A stretch of DNA of 64,000 nt from Roseitranquillus sp963709765 (GTDB lineage Bacteria > Pseudomonadota > Alphaproteobacteria > Rhodobacterales > Rhodobacteraceae), in assembly GCA_963709765.1 (NCBI GenBank), contig CAVPXL010000004.1:186001-250000 (forward strand), given 5' to 3'. Shown piece after piece: positions 36,274 through 45,693 of this stretch. Under the pieces are notes generated by a model, which saw only the letters and a program-made list of their open reading frames with translations, ran no database searches and had not been told where the DNA came from. Position numbers and translations under genes: made by a program. The first letter of the stretch is position 1, and each line of letters opens with the position of its first letter.

Positions 36274-37686
36274 TTGAAGGTCGATACGATCATCGTCGGA
36301 TCAGGCACCGCAGGGCTCTCGGCCCTGCGCGAGGTGCGCCGGTACACCGACGACTTCCTGCTGGTGAACGACGGTCACTGGGGCACGACCTGCGCCGCCG
36401 TTGGCTGCATGCCCTCCAAGGCGCTGATCGAGGCCGCCAACGCCTTTCACCGGCGACACACCTTCGACGCGTTCGGCATCCGCGGCGCGGCGGGATTGCG
36501 CGCCGATGTTCCTGCGGTTCTCGCGCGCGTGCGCGAAATGCGAGACAGCTTCGTCAAGGGACCGGAAGCGGTGCCCCACAAGCTGGGCAAGCGCGCCGTC
36601 TCGGGGCGCGCGCGACTGAAGGGACCGGGTCGGATCGACGTGGATGGGGAAGAGATCGAAGCCCGGGCGATCATCCTCGCGCCCGGCAGCCGCCCGGTGG
36701 TGCCCGGGCCCTGGCGCGACTTCGGCGAACGGATCCTGACCACGGACACCCTCTTCGAGCAGACCGGCCTGCCGCGCCGGATCGCCGTGATCGGCATGGG
36801 CGCGATCGGGGTCGAGATCGCGCAGGCCCTTGCCCGGCTGGGGCTGGAAGTTGCCGGTTTCGATGCGAGAAAGGGGCTGGCCGGGATCGACGATCCGCAG
36901 GTGCTGGCGGCCTTCCGTCCGCTGATCGAGGCCGAGCTTGCACTACATCTCGGCGCCCCCGCCGCGCTGGAGGAGGCGGGCGACGCCATCCGCGTCAGCG
37001 GCGCAGGCGGCAGCTTCGAGGCCGATGTGGTGCTGGCGGCGATGGGACGGCGGCCGAATGTCGACGATCTCGGTCTGGAAACCGTCGGCGTGCCGCTCGA
37101 CGACAACGGCATGCCCGGCGTCGATCCCGCGACGCTGCGCATCGGCGATCTGCCGCTGTTTCTTGCGGGTGATGCCAACGACTTCCGTCCGCTGCTGCAC
37201 GAGGCGGCCGACGAGGGCCACATCGCGGGCCGCATGGCGGCGCCGGATGCCGGGCGAGCGGGGCTATGTCGGCGGACGCCGCTGTCCATCGCGTTTTCCT
37301 CCCCTCAGGTGGCGCGGGTGGGTCCCCCGCTCTCGGACCTGGAGCATGGCGGCATCACGTCGGGGAGCGCTGATTTCTCCCGACAGGCCCGGGCCCGAAT
37401 GGCGGAAACCGCCGCAGGACTGCTCCGCATCCATGCCGAACCGGAAACCGGCCGGCTTCTGGCGGCCGAAATGTGCGTGCCGGAAGCCGAGCATCTGGCC
37501 CATCTTGTGGCTCTCGCCGTCGAACGGCAGATGACGGTCGCCGACATGCTCGCCATGCCGTTCTATCACCCCGTCCTGGAGGAAGGCCTGCGCAGCGCTC
37601 TCCGCGATCTTTCGAAGGCGGTCTCGGGCACGGGAGGATCGGATCTGTCCGACTGCGGGCCGATCGGTCACGACGCGCTGGATTGA
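36274..37686 (+). CDS. Pyridine nucleotide-disulfide oxidoreductase (dihydrolipoamide dehydrogenase-like)
   Basis: About 470 residues. FAD motif VDTIIVGSGTAGLSALRE, redox disulfide in GTTCAAVGCMPSKALIEA (C-x4-C), NAD motif IAVIGMGAIGVEIAQAL near residue 170, second FAD motif LFLAGDAND, and a C-terminal MPFYHPVLEEGLRSAL in the place of the usual HPHPTLSE. It is thus a DLDH/mercuric-reductase-like enzyme, but without neighbouring dehydrogenase subunits. The TTG at 36274 gives the family N-terminus (KVDTIIVGSG); an ATG at 36238 overlapping the cupin is the alternative. Intact. Confidence 0.88.
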   Translation: MKVDTIIVGSGTAGLSALREVRRYTDDFLLVNDGHWGTTCAAVGCMPSKALIEAANAFHRRHTFDAFGIRGAAGLRADVPAVLARVREMRDSFVKGPEAVPHKLGKRAVSGRARLKGPGRIDVDGEEIEARAIILAPGSRPVVPGPWRDFGERILTTDTLFEQTGLPRRIAVIGMGAIGVEIAQALARLGLEVAGFDARKGLAGIDDPQVLAAFRPLIEAELALHLGAPAALEEAGDAIRVSGAGGSFEADVVLAAMGRRPNVDDLGLETVGVPLDDNGMPGVDPATLRIGDLPLFLAGDANDFRPLLHEAADEGHIAGRMAAPDAGRAGLCRRTPLSIAFSSPQVARVGPPLSDLEHGGITSGSADFSRQARARMAETAAGLLRIHAEPETGRLLAAEMCVPEAEHLAHLVALAVERQMTVADMLAMPFYHPVLEEGLRSALRDLSKAVSGTGGSDLSDCGPIGHDALD

Positions 37687-38004
37687 GCCCCGCAAGGTTC
37701 GGTCTGGGGATGGCTCCGGAATTGCCGCCGCCACCGCTGCCACGACGCGCCTGACGCCGGAAACTGAGTTCTGACGGAAGGAAGATGTCGACCGTCTCAT
37801 CGCCGAATGCGGCTGCGTCCGACGCATATCTTCTTCCCTGACTGACGACGGCCCTCTCGCTGGCTGCAATCGCTTCACGCGCACGGTTCAGGGCTATGAG
37901 CGTGGCGAAGGCCCGAAGGATCGGCAGGCGATCAATGGGCGGGGCCAACATCGCCGGACTCGCCGGGTTCGGCCTGAGAAGGGTTCTTGGCAGGAGGAAA
38001 TGCC
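37687..38004. other. Spacer without a defined gene
   Basis: About 320 bases. One plus-strand phase (near 37795-37925) reads protein-like (LIAECGCVRRI... to VQGYERGEG) but has no start and I cannot name it; it may be another gene relic. GGCAGGAGG at its right end is the ribosome binding site of the GAPDH relic. Confidence 0.4.
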
Positions 38005-38250
38005 ATGACGACGCGCATTGCCATCTATGGCCTTGGCCGGGTCTGCCGAACTGCCCTGAAGATCGTCGACGAGACGCCCGAGCTCGAGCTGGTGGCGGTG
38101 AACGTCATCGCGCCGCCTGACAGGCTCACCTAGCCGATCAGGCACAACTCGGTCCACGGGCGCTACGGCCCGGCCAGCAAGTGGCGCCGCGGCCGGGCAG
38201 CGGCCGTCAACTTCGTGCCGACCTCGGCCGGCACTGGTACGCGATCGGAA
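38005..38250 (+). pseudogene. Glyceraldehyde-3-phosphate dehydrogenase relic
   Basis: ATG at 38005 after AGGAGG opens MTTRIAIYGLGRVCRTALKI, the NAD-binding start of GAPDH. It continues ELELVAVNVIAPPD, hits a TAG at 38132, then resumes IRHNSVHGRYGP (the family's YDSVHG motif). Shortly after, AAVNFVPTSAGTG resembles the AAVNIIPTSTGAAKA segment that normally lies about 130 residues further on, so the catalytic Cys region is deleted. A truncated, stop-containing relic fused to the next fragment. Confidence 0.75.
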
Positions 38251-38636
38251 CCTGTGGCGTCGTCATCGGGCTCTCGGCGCAGGTCGCGTTTTGGTACGCC
38301 TTCCAGCTCAACATGAGCACCGAAGAAGCGGTGACCCTGTCGTTCCTGACCTTCGGCTTCGCCCGGCTCTGGCGCCACTTCAACATGCGCGACAGGGATG
38401 CGTCGCTGATCCGCAACGAGGCGACCACCAATCGCTACGTCTGGATCGCGCTCGTCATCGGCATCCTGTTGCTCCTCGCAGCGACGTACCTGCCGGTGCT
38501 CAGCGAAGTCCTCGGCACCGCCGCGCCGATCGCGGAAGGCTGGGCATTGATCGCGGCGGGGAGCCTTGTCCCGCCCCACGTCGGGCAGGTTGCGAAGATC
38601 AAGGCGCTGCGAAGGCTGCTTCCGGGGCTGGAGTGA
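38225..38636 (+). pseudogene. Cation-transporting P-type ATPase C-terminal relic
   Basis: A frame of about 135 codons reads LGRHWYAIGTCGVVIGLSAQ, LSFLTFGFARLWRHFNMRD, NRYVWIALVIGILLLLAATY and LPVLSEVLGTAAP, the last four transmembrane helices (Cation_ATPase_C) of type II P-type ATPases. Nucleotide-binding, phosphorylation and first membrane domains are absent, and the fragment starts within the GAPDH relic. Ends at a TGA just before the GH65 gene, which lies on the opposite strand. Confidence 0.78.
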
Positions 38637-38664
38637 AGCCGCGGCCGGATCCGCAGCCGCGGCG

Positions 38665-41160
38665 TTACGCAATCTTGTCGTCGGACTCCTGAGATGCGCG
38701 CTCGTCGCGCGCCCGCTCCTGCTCGCGGGCGCGCTGCGGTCGGTCGGGCTTGATCTCCGGGATCAGCTTGAAGACATGCGTCTGGCCCGGGCTGATCTCC
38801 CGGCTCTGCCCGCGATAGGCGACGGCGATCGGACTTGCCGTGACCATCCGGCTGGAGACCCGGAGTTCGTCCTGAGTGATCCGCAGGTCGAGGATCTGCC
38901 GCCGGTAGCGCAGACTGGCCTCGAGTGCAGTGACTTCCTCCGGCAGGCGCGGATTGAGAATCAGCGCCCCGGGCCTCAGCTCGACCCCCGTATAGCAGCG
39001 CTGCAACAGATCGACGGTGCCGGCCATGGCCCCGAGATGGATGCCCTCGGGCGTGGTGCCGCCCTGGATGTCGGAGATGTCGCTGTCCAGCGCCTTGAGC
39101 GCCAGCTGCCAGGAGCGCTGCCGGTCTGCCCGCGCCAGAACCCAGGCATGCGCGACCCAGCTCAGCGTCGAGCCGTGCGAGGTTCGCTGCATGTAATACT
39201 GGATGTTGCGGAAGATCATGTCGGGCTCGAAAGGATAGCCGAGGCGGCCGAAGATGCGCTCGATCTCCTCGCGGCTGAAGAGATAGAAGAGCATCAGCAC
39301 GTCGGCCTGCTTGGAGACCTTGTAGTCGTTCGGGTCGTCGCCCTCGGCCTCGAGAATGCGGTCGAGCCGTTGCAGATCGTCGTACCTTTCGCGCAGGCCC
39401 TCCCAGTCGAGCTCCTCGAGCTTCCCGTAGCCCTCGAACTGGCTGATGATGCCTTCGTCGTGGAAGGGCACGAACAGGTGCGAGCCGATGTCCTCCCAGC
39501 CGGAGAGCTCGTCTTCCCGCAGGTCGAGCCGTTCACAAAGCTGGCGGCGCTCGTCGAGCGGGATCAGGTCGAGCACATCGAAGACCCTTTCCAGCAGCCA
39601 GGAGACCATGATGTTGGTGTAGGCGTTGTTGTCGAGCCCGCCCTCGGTGCTCGGATCGGCGCCGGGATACGCGGTGTGAAACTCGTCGGGGCCCATGACG
39701 CCGCGGATGCCGTAGCGCCCGTCGGGGCGCTTCTCGGCCAGGCTCGCCCAGAACCGCGCGATCTCGATGAACATTTCGGCGCCGTAGTCGCGCAGGAAGT
39801 TCCGGTCGTCCGTGGCCTGAACGTATTCCCAGATATTGTAGGCAATGGCGGCGCCGATATGGCGCTGGCGCCAGGAGTTGTCGGGGATCCAGCGTCCGGA
39901 CCTGGGGTTGAGGTGGATCCGCTGGCTCTCTTCCCGCCCGTTCGAGCCACTCTGCCAAGGAAACATCGCGCCCTCGAACCCGGCCTCGCGCGCCGCCCGC
40001 CGCGCCTCGTCGAGCCGCCGATAGCGATAGCGCAGCAGCGCCCGCGTCAGCACCGGCATCCGGAGCGTGAGGTAAGGGAAGATGAAGAGCTCGTCCCACA
40101 TGATGTGGCCGCGATAGGCCTCGCCGTGCCAGCCGCGGGGCGGCACGCCGACGTCGCGGTCGACCGAGTGCGCCGAAGAGGTCTGGAGCAGGTGGAAGAT
40201 GTGCAGCCGCAGCTTGAGCTGGGCCGCCTCGTTCGTCCTGCTCTCCACGCGGATGTCGAACCGCTCCCAGAGATGCGCCCAGGCCTGGATGTGCTGCTCT
40301 TCGAGCTCGCCGTGATGGCGCGCATGCCGCACATGGTTCACGGCTTCGAGCAGGGGCTCGCTGATGGCGTGATCCTGCGAGTTGAAGTAGGCGGCGATCT
40401 TCTCGACCCGGACCGGCTGCCCCTCCTTCGCCTCGAGATCGAACTCCTGGATAGCGAGATCGGCCAGGGCGTCCGTCCGCGACGCCAGGATGTGCCCGCC
40501 GTCGATCATCACATCGGTGCGGGCGGCCAGCGCAACCTCGCGCCGGGCCTGGACGAACCGCGCCCGGACCGCCACGATGCCGCCGTCCTTCAACGATGTG
40601 TCGAGGATCTCGAGGTGGCGTCCCTCGAGGGCGCGATAACGTTTGACGCCCCGGTTCACCACACTCGCGTCGAGCGCGGACCGCACCTTCATCTGCCCGG
40701 ACCAGTTCTCCGGAACAAGGGTGACCGCAAGCACCGCGAAGTGCGGATCGTGCATCGAGACGAACCGGCGCTCGTCCCAGCGCGTGACCCGCCCGGCCTC
40801 GTCCTGAAAGCGCAGGCTCCTGGAGAGCACACCTGTCTTGAGGTCCAGCTCCTGACGGTAGTCGAGATAGTCCACTGCATCGGGCCGCAGCCAGTCGCCG
40901 CCGTCGAGCCCGAGGGCCAGCGGCAGCCAGTTCGGGAGGTTGACGAGGTCCTCGTTCTCGATCTCCTGGCCGGAAACCCTGGAGGTCATACGGTTGTAGC
41001 CGCCGGCGAGATAGGTGCCCGGATAGTGCACGTCGTCCGCCACGGCGTCGGAAGCCGCAGCTCGCGAGACGATGTAGCCGTTGCCGAGCGCGCAGAGCGT
41101 CTCGCGCAGGCCCTCCTCTTCGGGTCGGTAACCTTTGTAGGTCAGCCGCCAGTCGCTCAT
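38665..41160 (-). CDS. Glycoside hydrolase family 65 protein (disaccharide phosphorylase type)
   Basis: An 831-residue GH65 enzyme. N-terminal beta-sandwich (WRLTYKGYRPEEEGLRETL, LGNGYIVSRAA), (alpha/alpha)6 catalytic domain with GWHGEAYRGHIMWDELFIFP, WQSGSNGREESQ and VMGPDEFHTAYPG, which carries the general acid Glu, and a C-terminal beta domain. Most GH65 members phosphorolyse maltose, trehalose or kojibiose to beta-glucose-1-phosphate plus glucose. No signal peptide, so cytoplasmic. The start at 41160 overlaps the upstream gene stop (ATGA). That partner encodes a beta-phosphoglucomutase-like domain, which fits release of beta-G1P. Exact sugar not determinable. Intact. Confidence 0.92.
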   Translation of the reverse strand: MSDWRLTYKGYRPEEEGLRETLCALGNGYIVSRAAASDAVADDVHYPGTYLAGGYNRMTSRVSGQEIENEDLVNLPNWLPLALGLDGGDWLRPDAVDYLDYRQELDLKTGVLSRSLRFQDEAGRVTRWDERRFVSMHDPHFAVLAVTLVPENWSGQMKVRSALDASVVNRGVKRYRALEGRHLEILDTSLKDGGIVAVRARFVQARREVALAARTDVMIDGGHILASRTDALADLAIQEFDLEAKEGQPVRVEKIAAYFNSQDHAISEPLLEAVNHVRHARHHGELEEQHIQAWAHLWERFDIRVESRTNEAAQLKLRLHIFHLLQTSSAHSVDRDVGVPPRGWHGEAYRGHIMWDELFIFPYLTLRMPVLTRALLRYRYRRLDEARRAAREAGFEGAMFPWQSGSNGREESQRIHLNPRSGRWIPDNSWRQRHIGAAIAYNIWEYVQATDDRNFLRDYGAEMFIEIARFWASLAEKRPDGRYGIRGVMGPDEFHTAYPGADPSTEGGLDNNAYTNIMVSWLLERVFDVLDLIPLDERRQLCERLDLREDELSGWEDIGSHLFVPFHDEGIISQFEGYGKLEELDWEGLRERYDDLQRLDRILEAEGDDPNDYKVSKQADVLMLFYLFSREEIERIFGRLGYPFEPDMIFRNIQYYMQRTSHGSTLSWVAHAWVLARADRQRSWQLALKALDSDISDIQGGTTPEGIHLGAMAGTVDLLQRCYTGVELRPGALILNPRLPEEVTALEASLRYRRQILDLRITQDELRVSSRMVTASPIAVAYRGQSREISPGQTHVFKLIPEIKPDRPQRAREQERARDERASQESDDKIA

Positions 41161-42725
41161 GAATCCGCCTCCGCGTTGGTCTTGAGCCACGCGAGGAAGC
41201 GACGGACGTCGTCGGTGTCCTGGAGCGCGTAGTCGGCCAGTGTGACGCGGTCTTTGCCCCGCACTGCGAGGGAAAGACCGCGTCCGATCAGCGCAGCGAA
41301 GGCGTCCTCGTCCGTCAGGTCATCGCCGATGTAGAGGGGCAACCGTCCGTCCTCGCCGAGGCGTGTGTTGTCGAGCAGCCAGGTCACGGCGCGGCCCTTG
41401 TCCCAATCCGCGCGCGGCTGGATTTCGATCACCTTCTTGCCGCGCCCTTTCCTGAGGCTCTCGTGTCGCTCCACGACGTCGTCGACGATCCTCTCCAGCC
41501 TTTCCACGTCGGCTTCGGCAACTCGGCGAAAGTGCACGGCGATCGAGAAGGCCTTCTGCTCGATCTCCGCGCCCTCGATCCCGCTGACGCCCTCGCGCAG
41601 GTCCCGGGCCGCCGTCTCGACGGGCTCAAGGAAACTCTCCGCCTGTTCCGGCCGCACGGAGAGTCCGCCCGGGCCGGCAATGTCGAACCCGTGGCTCCCG
41701 GCATAGATCGCGCCCTCGACGCCGACACGCTCGCGCACGTCTTGCAGGTCGCGGCCGCTGATGATCGCGACCGGGCACCGCTCCGCCACCGCTTCGATCT
41801 CCCCGGCCATGCCGTCCGGCAGGAAGGCGTTCCTGTAGTCGGCGACGATCGGCGACAGGGTTCCGTCATAGTCGAGGAAGACGGAAAGGGGCCGACCCGC
41901 GAAACGGTCCTGAAGCTCCTCGTGCTGGTCCCGGACCAGCGGCAGCCGGTCGAGCGTCCGCAGGCCCGACCGATCCGGCAACGCCAGGCGGCGGAGGTCT
42001 GTCGTGACGAGGTCGGCTCCGTTCGCGCGCAAGGCGTGACGCTGCTCCCCCGCCTCGCGCTCCTGCCTGTTGACTCCCACCACGAGGCCGAACCGTCCGC
42101 GGCAGCCCGCCTGCACGCCGGAAATGGCGTCTTCGACAACCGCAGCCCGCGAGGGGTGAACCCCAAGCCGCCTGGCGGTCTCGACAAGCTGCGCCGGATC
42201 CGGCTTGGCCGCCAGGTCCCGCTTCCTGGCGTCGGCACCGTCGACCGTTGCGTCGAACACGTCCGCAATGCCGGCAGACGTCAGAACCGCGCGGGCATTT
42301 CTGCTCGCCGAGAACACCCCGACGGCGATGCCTGCTGCCTTGAGGCAGTCGATCAGATAGACCGCGTCGTCGAAAACGGGCACCTCGTTTTCGTCCAGCC
42401 ATGCCCGAAAGCGCCGGTTCTTGGCATTCCCAAGCCCGTGCACGCTGTGCGGCCCGCCTGCATCCGGTTCGCCCTCGGGCAAGTCGATGCCGCGCGAGCG
42501 GAGGAACCGCCGGACGCCGTCATATCGGGGCACGCCGTCGACGTGATCGAGGTAGTCGCGCCGTGTGAAGGGGCCGCCGTCGTCCTGTCGCTCGCGCAGA
42601 AACTCGTCGAAGACGTCCTTCCAGACCGCGAAATGCACCTCGGCGGTCCTGGTGATGACCCCGTCCATGTCGAAGATCACCGCCCTAGTGGCATCGTCCG
42701 CGCCTCGCTCGGGTGTCGCATCCAT
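41157..42725 (-). CDS. Fused beta-phosphoglucomutase-like HAD and trehalose-6-phosphate phosphatase
   Basis: A 522-residue two-domain protein. Residues about 14-235 are a HAD-IA phosphatase/mutase: FDMDGVITRTAEVH with nucleophile Asp19 and acid/base Asp21, SASRNA, KPDPAQLVE and VVEDAISGVQAG. Residues about 270-522 are OtsB: FLDYDGTLSPIVADYR, ISGRDLQDV, GSHGFDIAGPGG and YIGDDLTDEDAFAAL. The first would convert beta-G1P to G6P, the second would dephosphorylate trehalose-6-phosphate. Together with the GH65 phosphorylase this forms a trehalose (or related disaccharide) metabolic module. Start has AAGGAGAACAG upstream. Intact. Confidence 0.92.
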   Translation of the reverse strand: MDATPERGADDATRAVIFDMDGVITRTAEVHFAVWKDVFDEFLRERQDDGGPFTRRDYLDHVDGVPRYDGVRRFLRSRGIDLPEGEPDAGGPHSVHGLGNAKNRRFRAWLDENEVPVFDDAVYLIDCLKAAGIAVGVFSASRNARAVLTSAGIADVFDATVDGADARKRDLAAKPDPAQLVETARRLGVHPSRAAVVEDAISGVQAGCRGRFGLVVGVNRQEREAGEQRHALRANGADLVTTDLRRLALPDRSGLRTLDRLPLVRDQHEELQDRFAGRPLSVFLDYDGTLSPIVADYRNAFLPDGMAGEIEAVAERCPVAIISGRDLQDVRERVGVEGAIYAGSHGFDIAGPGGLSVRPEQAESFLEPVETAARDLREGVSGIEGAEIEQKAFSIAVHFRRVAEADVERLERIVDDVVERHESLRKGRGKKVIEIQPRADWDKGRAVTWLLDNTRLGEDGRLPLYIGDDLTDEDAFAALIGRGLSLAVRGKDRVTLADYALQDTDDVRRFLAWLKTNAEADS

Positions 42726-43067
42726 TCGGCTGTTCTCCTTGGCGCCGGTCACACGGCGAGCACGCAGCACCTCCATGCAGGCCGGTGACCTGCCAACGCG
42801 CCGTCCAGGTGGAAGTTTCGGCTTTTTGGTGTGCAACCGGTCCGGGCTGTTCCAACGTTCCCTCATGTCCGGACCTCTTGTGGCGGTCGGTCGATCGGCA
42901 CTGGCGGCCCCGACGAGCGCAGGGACGACGGAGAGGACCCTCCGGCGCTCATCCACGGCACGAACGGCGGTTTCCGCGATCGTCGCCGGCATGACTGCGT
43001 TTCTCGTGGATGAACGGGCGGTCACGCTTCTGCACGGCGTCGCCGGGTGGCGCGCCGCGACCGGTCC
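42726..43067. other. Intergenic region without a recognised gene
   Basis: About 340 bases between the HAD/OtsB fusion start and the end of the SLC13 permease. It should carry the promoter of the trehalose module. Open frames on both strands lack family resemblance and ribosome binding sites. Confidence 0.45.
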
Positions 43068-44895
43068 TCACAGCGGCCAGACGAGCAGCAGGACCGGAAT
43101 CCCGACAGTGACAATGATGATCTCGAGCGCGAGACCTAGCCGCCAATAGTCGCGGAAGCCGAAACCCCCGGGGCCAAGGATCAGCGTGTTGTTCTGGTGC
43201 CCGATCGGCGTAAGGAACGCGCACGAGGCGCCGACCGCCACGGCAATCAAAAAAGTGTCGGGATTGGCGTCGAGCGCCGCGGCCGTGCCGAGCGCGATGG
43301 GGCAGAGAACCGCCGCTGTCGCCGCGTTGTTCATCACGTCAGACAGGAACATCGTGACGACCAGGATCAGCGTCAGTGCGACGACCGCGCTGCCCTGCGC
43401 TATGTTCTCCAGCAGGAGGCGGGCGAGGAGTTCAGCCGTGCCCGTCTCCTCCATTGCGCCGGCGACCGGCAATAGCGCTGCCAGAAGCACGACGACCGGC
43501 CAGTCGATCGCCTCGTAGACCCGGCGCGGCGGGACCGTCCCGAACGCCATCGAGGCGAGGACCCCGATCGCGAACGAAATCGCGACAGGCAGGAGGTCGA
43601 ACGCCGCCGCGGCCACGGCGCCCGCCATGATCAGCGTTGCGATGAGAGCCTGCCGGCTGTCAGGAAGGTTCAGGTTGCGCTCGGCGAGCGGGACCGCCCC
43701 ATTCTCCGACGCAAATCCCAGCAACGCCTCCTGCGACCCCTGCATCAGCAGCAGGTCGCCGGCGGCGATCCGCATCGTCCTGAGGCGCGCTGTCGGACGC
43801 CTGCCATGGCGTGAGACCGCGAGCAGATTTATCCCGTGCCGGGTTCTGAGCCGCATTCCCGCCGCCGAGCGCGAGATCAGTGCCGAGCCTGGCCGCACGA
43901 CAAGCTCCATGAGAATGGCGTCCCTTGCCCCGGCCTCGTCGGGCTTCGGGGTCGGTTCCTTCTCTTGTCCGGGCTCTGCGGCAATCTCGCCGGTATCCGT
44001 ATCTGCCGCATCGTCCTCCGCCTCCTCCAACGTCAGTCCAAGGGTGGAGACGATTTCGGACAGGTCCTCTGCCTCCGCCTCGAGGATGAGGACGTCCCCC
44101 TGGCGGATGAGGCGACGGCCTGGTGGAGCCGTCAAACGCCTGTCACCGCGGATCAATCCTACGATCTGCGCGCCGGTTTCGCCGAACTTCTCCTCTACGG
44201 CGCGCACCGTCTCACCGATCGCCGCGCTGTCTGCGGACACCAGGGCTTCGGTCAGGTAGGCGCTGGTCGTGAAGCTTTCCGAAGCGATGGTGTGCCGGGC
44301 CGGAACGAGCCGCCACCCCGCGAGAGCGATGAAGGAGACCCCGACGGCGGCCACGGCCGCCCCGACCGGGGTGAAATCGAACATTCCGAAATCCGCCACC
44401 GGCGCGGAAGCCGGAAACAATCAGGTTGGGCGGCGTTCCGATGAGTGTCGTCATGCCACCGAGGATCGTCCCGAAAGACAGCGGCATCAGAATCTGTCCG
44501 GCGGCCAGGTGGAGCTTCTTGGACAACTGCACCGCCACGGGCATCAGGAGTGCCATGGCGCCGACATTGTTCATCAGGCCCGAAAGCGCGGCGCCAAGAC
44601 CGACGAGCGCCGCGATGCTGAGCGTAGGGCCTGCGTTCCGCGGCAGGATGGCATGCGCCGCAAGGTCGATCGCTCCCGAGGTCTGAAGTCCGCGGCTGAG
44701 GACGAGCACGCAGGCGACGGTAACGACCGCTGGATGCCCGAAGCCCTCGAAGGCGGCAGACGGAGCGACGAGGCCAAGCAGGACGGACGCGAGCAGCGCA
44801 GCGAGCGCCACCATGTCGTGCCGCCATCTACCCCAGACGAACATGAGGAGCGTGCCGGACAGGACCGCGAGGATCTTTACTTGTTCGCTCTCCAT
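43068..44895 (-). CDS. SLC13/DASS-type permease with TrkA-C domains (one frameshift)
   Basis: About 608 residues. The first part (MESEQVKILAVLSGTLLMFV, LMNNVGAMALLMPVAVQLSK, GGMTTLIGTPPNLIVSG) is the first membrane half with the sodium/substrate SNT-like motif. The middle contains two TrkA-C regulatory domains (LVVRPGSALISRSAAGMRLR and RIAAGDLLLMQGS). The last part has the second half (FLSDVMNNAATAAVLCPIAL, GASCAFLTPIGHQNNTLILG). This layout matches anion or dicarboxylate/sulfate symporters of the SLC13/CitT group. One frame change near 44405, between SGFR and PVADFGMFDFTP. Substrate unknown. Confidence 0.9.
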
Positions 44896-45130
44896 CGCTC
44901 CCCGGTTCCAGAGACCGAATGACCTCGGTCCTCGGTTGGTAGTGGAGGCGCTACTGGAAAGACAGGTTCATCTGCCGATGAGCGGGCGGTGTCCTGGAGC
45001 GCGCGCGAACCTGTCTCAAGCGTCCCGGCGAATGATCTTCGGCCTTCGCGTCCTCGTCATGCGTCCCTCCCTGATGCGGTTCCAGGCACGTGTGACGCCC
45101 TTCGGTCCGCCGCGTCGAACGTGGCGATCC

Positions 45131-45166
45131 GACGCATCGCGAACGTAGAAACGTTCGTGATGCGTC
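45131..45166. repeat. Long inverted repeat (16-bp arms, AGAA loop)
   Basis: GACGCATCGCGAACGT pairs with ACGTTCGTGATGCGTC around a four-base loop with a single mismatch. It lies just beyond the truncated end of the D-lactate dehydrogenase relic. No strong T-run follows on either strand, so it is not an obvious terminator. Confidence 0.75.
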
Positions 45167-45560
45167 GTCTTTGCGATAGCGGTCAGGGCCTCGACCACCG
45201 CCCACGGTTCGTGTTGATCAGTATCACGCCGCGCTTCATCTTCGCGAGGGCCGCCGCATCGATCCGGTGGTGTGACTCCGGCGTTGGCGGGCATTGCACT
45301 GTAACGACGTCGCTGCGCCGAAGGGTTCGTCGCGGCTGCAATCGTGGAGCGCGCGTGCGGCGCAGGCGGCGTTCTGGACCGGGTCATGGGCGAAGAGGGC
45401 GCAACCAAAGCCGATCAGCATGCGGGCGACGACCTGGCCGATCTGGCCGGTCGCGACAATGGCAGCGGCCTTTCGTGCACTCGGGCGCGAAATTCCCCGC
45501 CCGAATGCGGTTGCTGGCGAGGTGCGTCATCTCGATGAATGTCGGCATCCCTGGCTCGGC
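45167..45560 (-). pseudogene. Fermentative D-lactate dehydrogenase relic
   Basis: Joined phases read HLASNRIRAGNFAP, AAIVATGQIGQVVARMLIG, FGCALFAHDPVQNAACAA, DVVTVQCPPTPESHHRIDAA and LAKMKRGVILINTNRG, the NAD-binding core of 2-hydroxyacid dehydrogenases of the D-LDH type. There are at least two frame changes (near 45478 and 45320), an NTNRGR... stop near 45195, and neither the N-terminal nor the C-terminal catalytic domain with its His is present. A relic in a region that also holds GAPDH and P-type ATPase fragments. Confidence 0.75.
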
Positions 45561-45693
45561 GTCTGGGCGAGCTCTGTTCCCCGTCTTGGGACCCGGGCGA
45601 GCGTCTGGCGGCCAATCTGGATGAGGGTGCGATGCGGTACAGGCTCGCCCCGCGGCGAACCCGGGTCGCAACGGGCGGTAGCGCGCGAGGCGT

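Noticed and set aside
38566..41232. 888-codon plus-strand frame
   Set aside because: Antisense of the GH65 gene, whose catalytic motifs are unambiguous.
45019..45063. 14-codon frame with GGGAGGGA upstream (MTRTRRPKIIRRDA)
   Set aside because: Too short and basic, without conservation evidence; could be a chance start in relic DNA.
45213..45227. FNR-like half sites (TTGATCAGTATCA)
   Set aside because: It lies inside the coding sequence of the D-LDH relic (ILINTN on the minus strand), lacks the second full half site, and is not in front of a gene.
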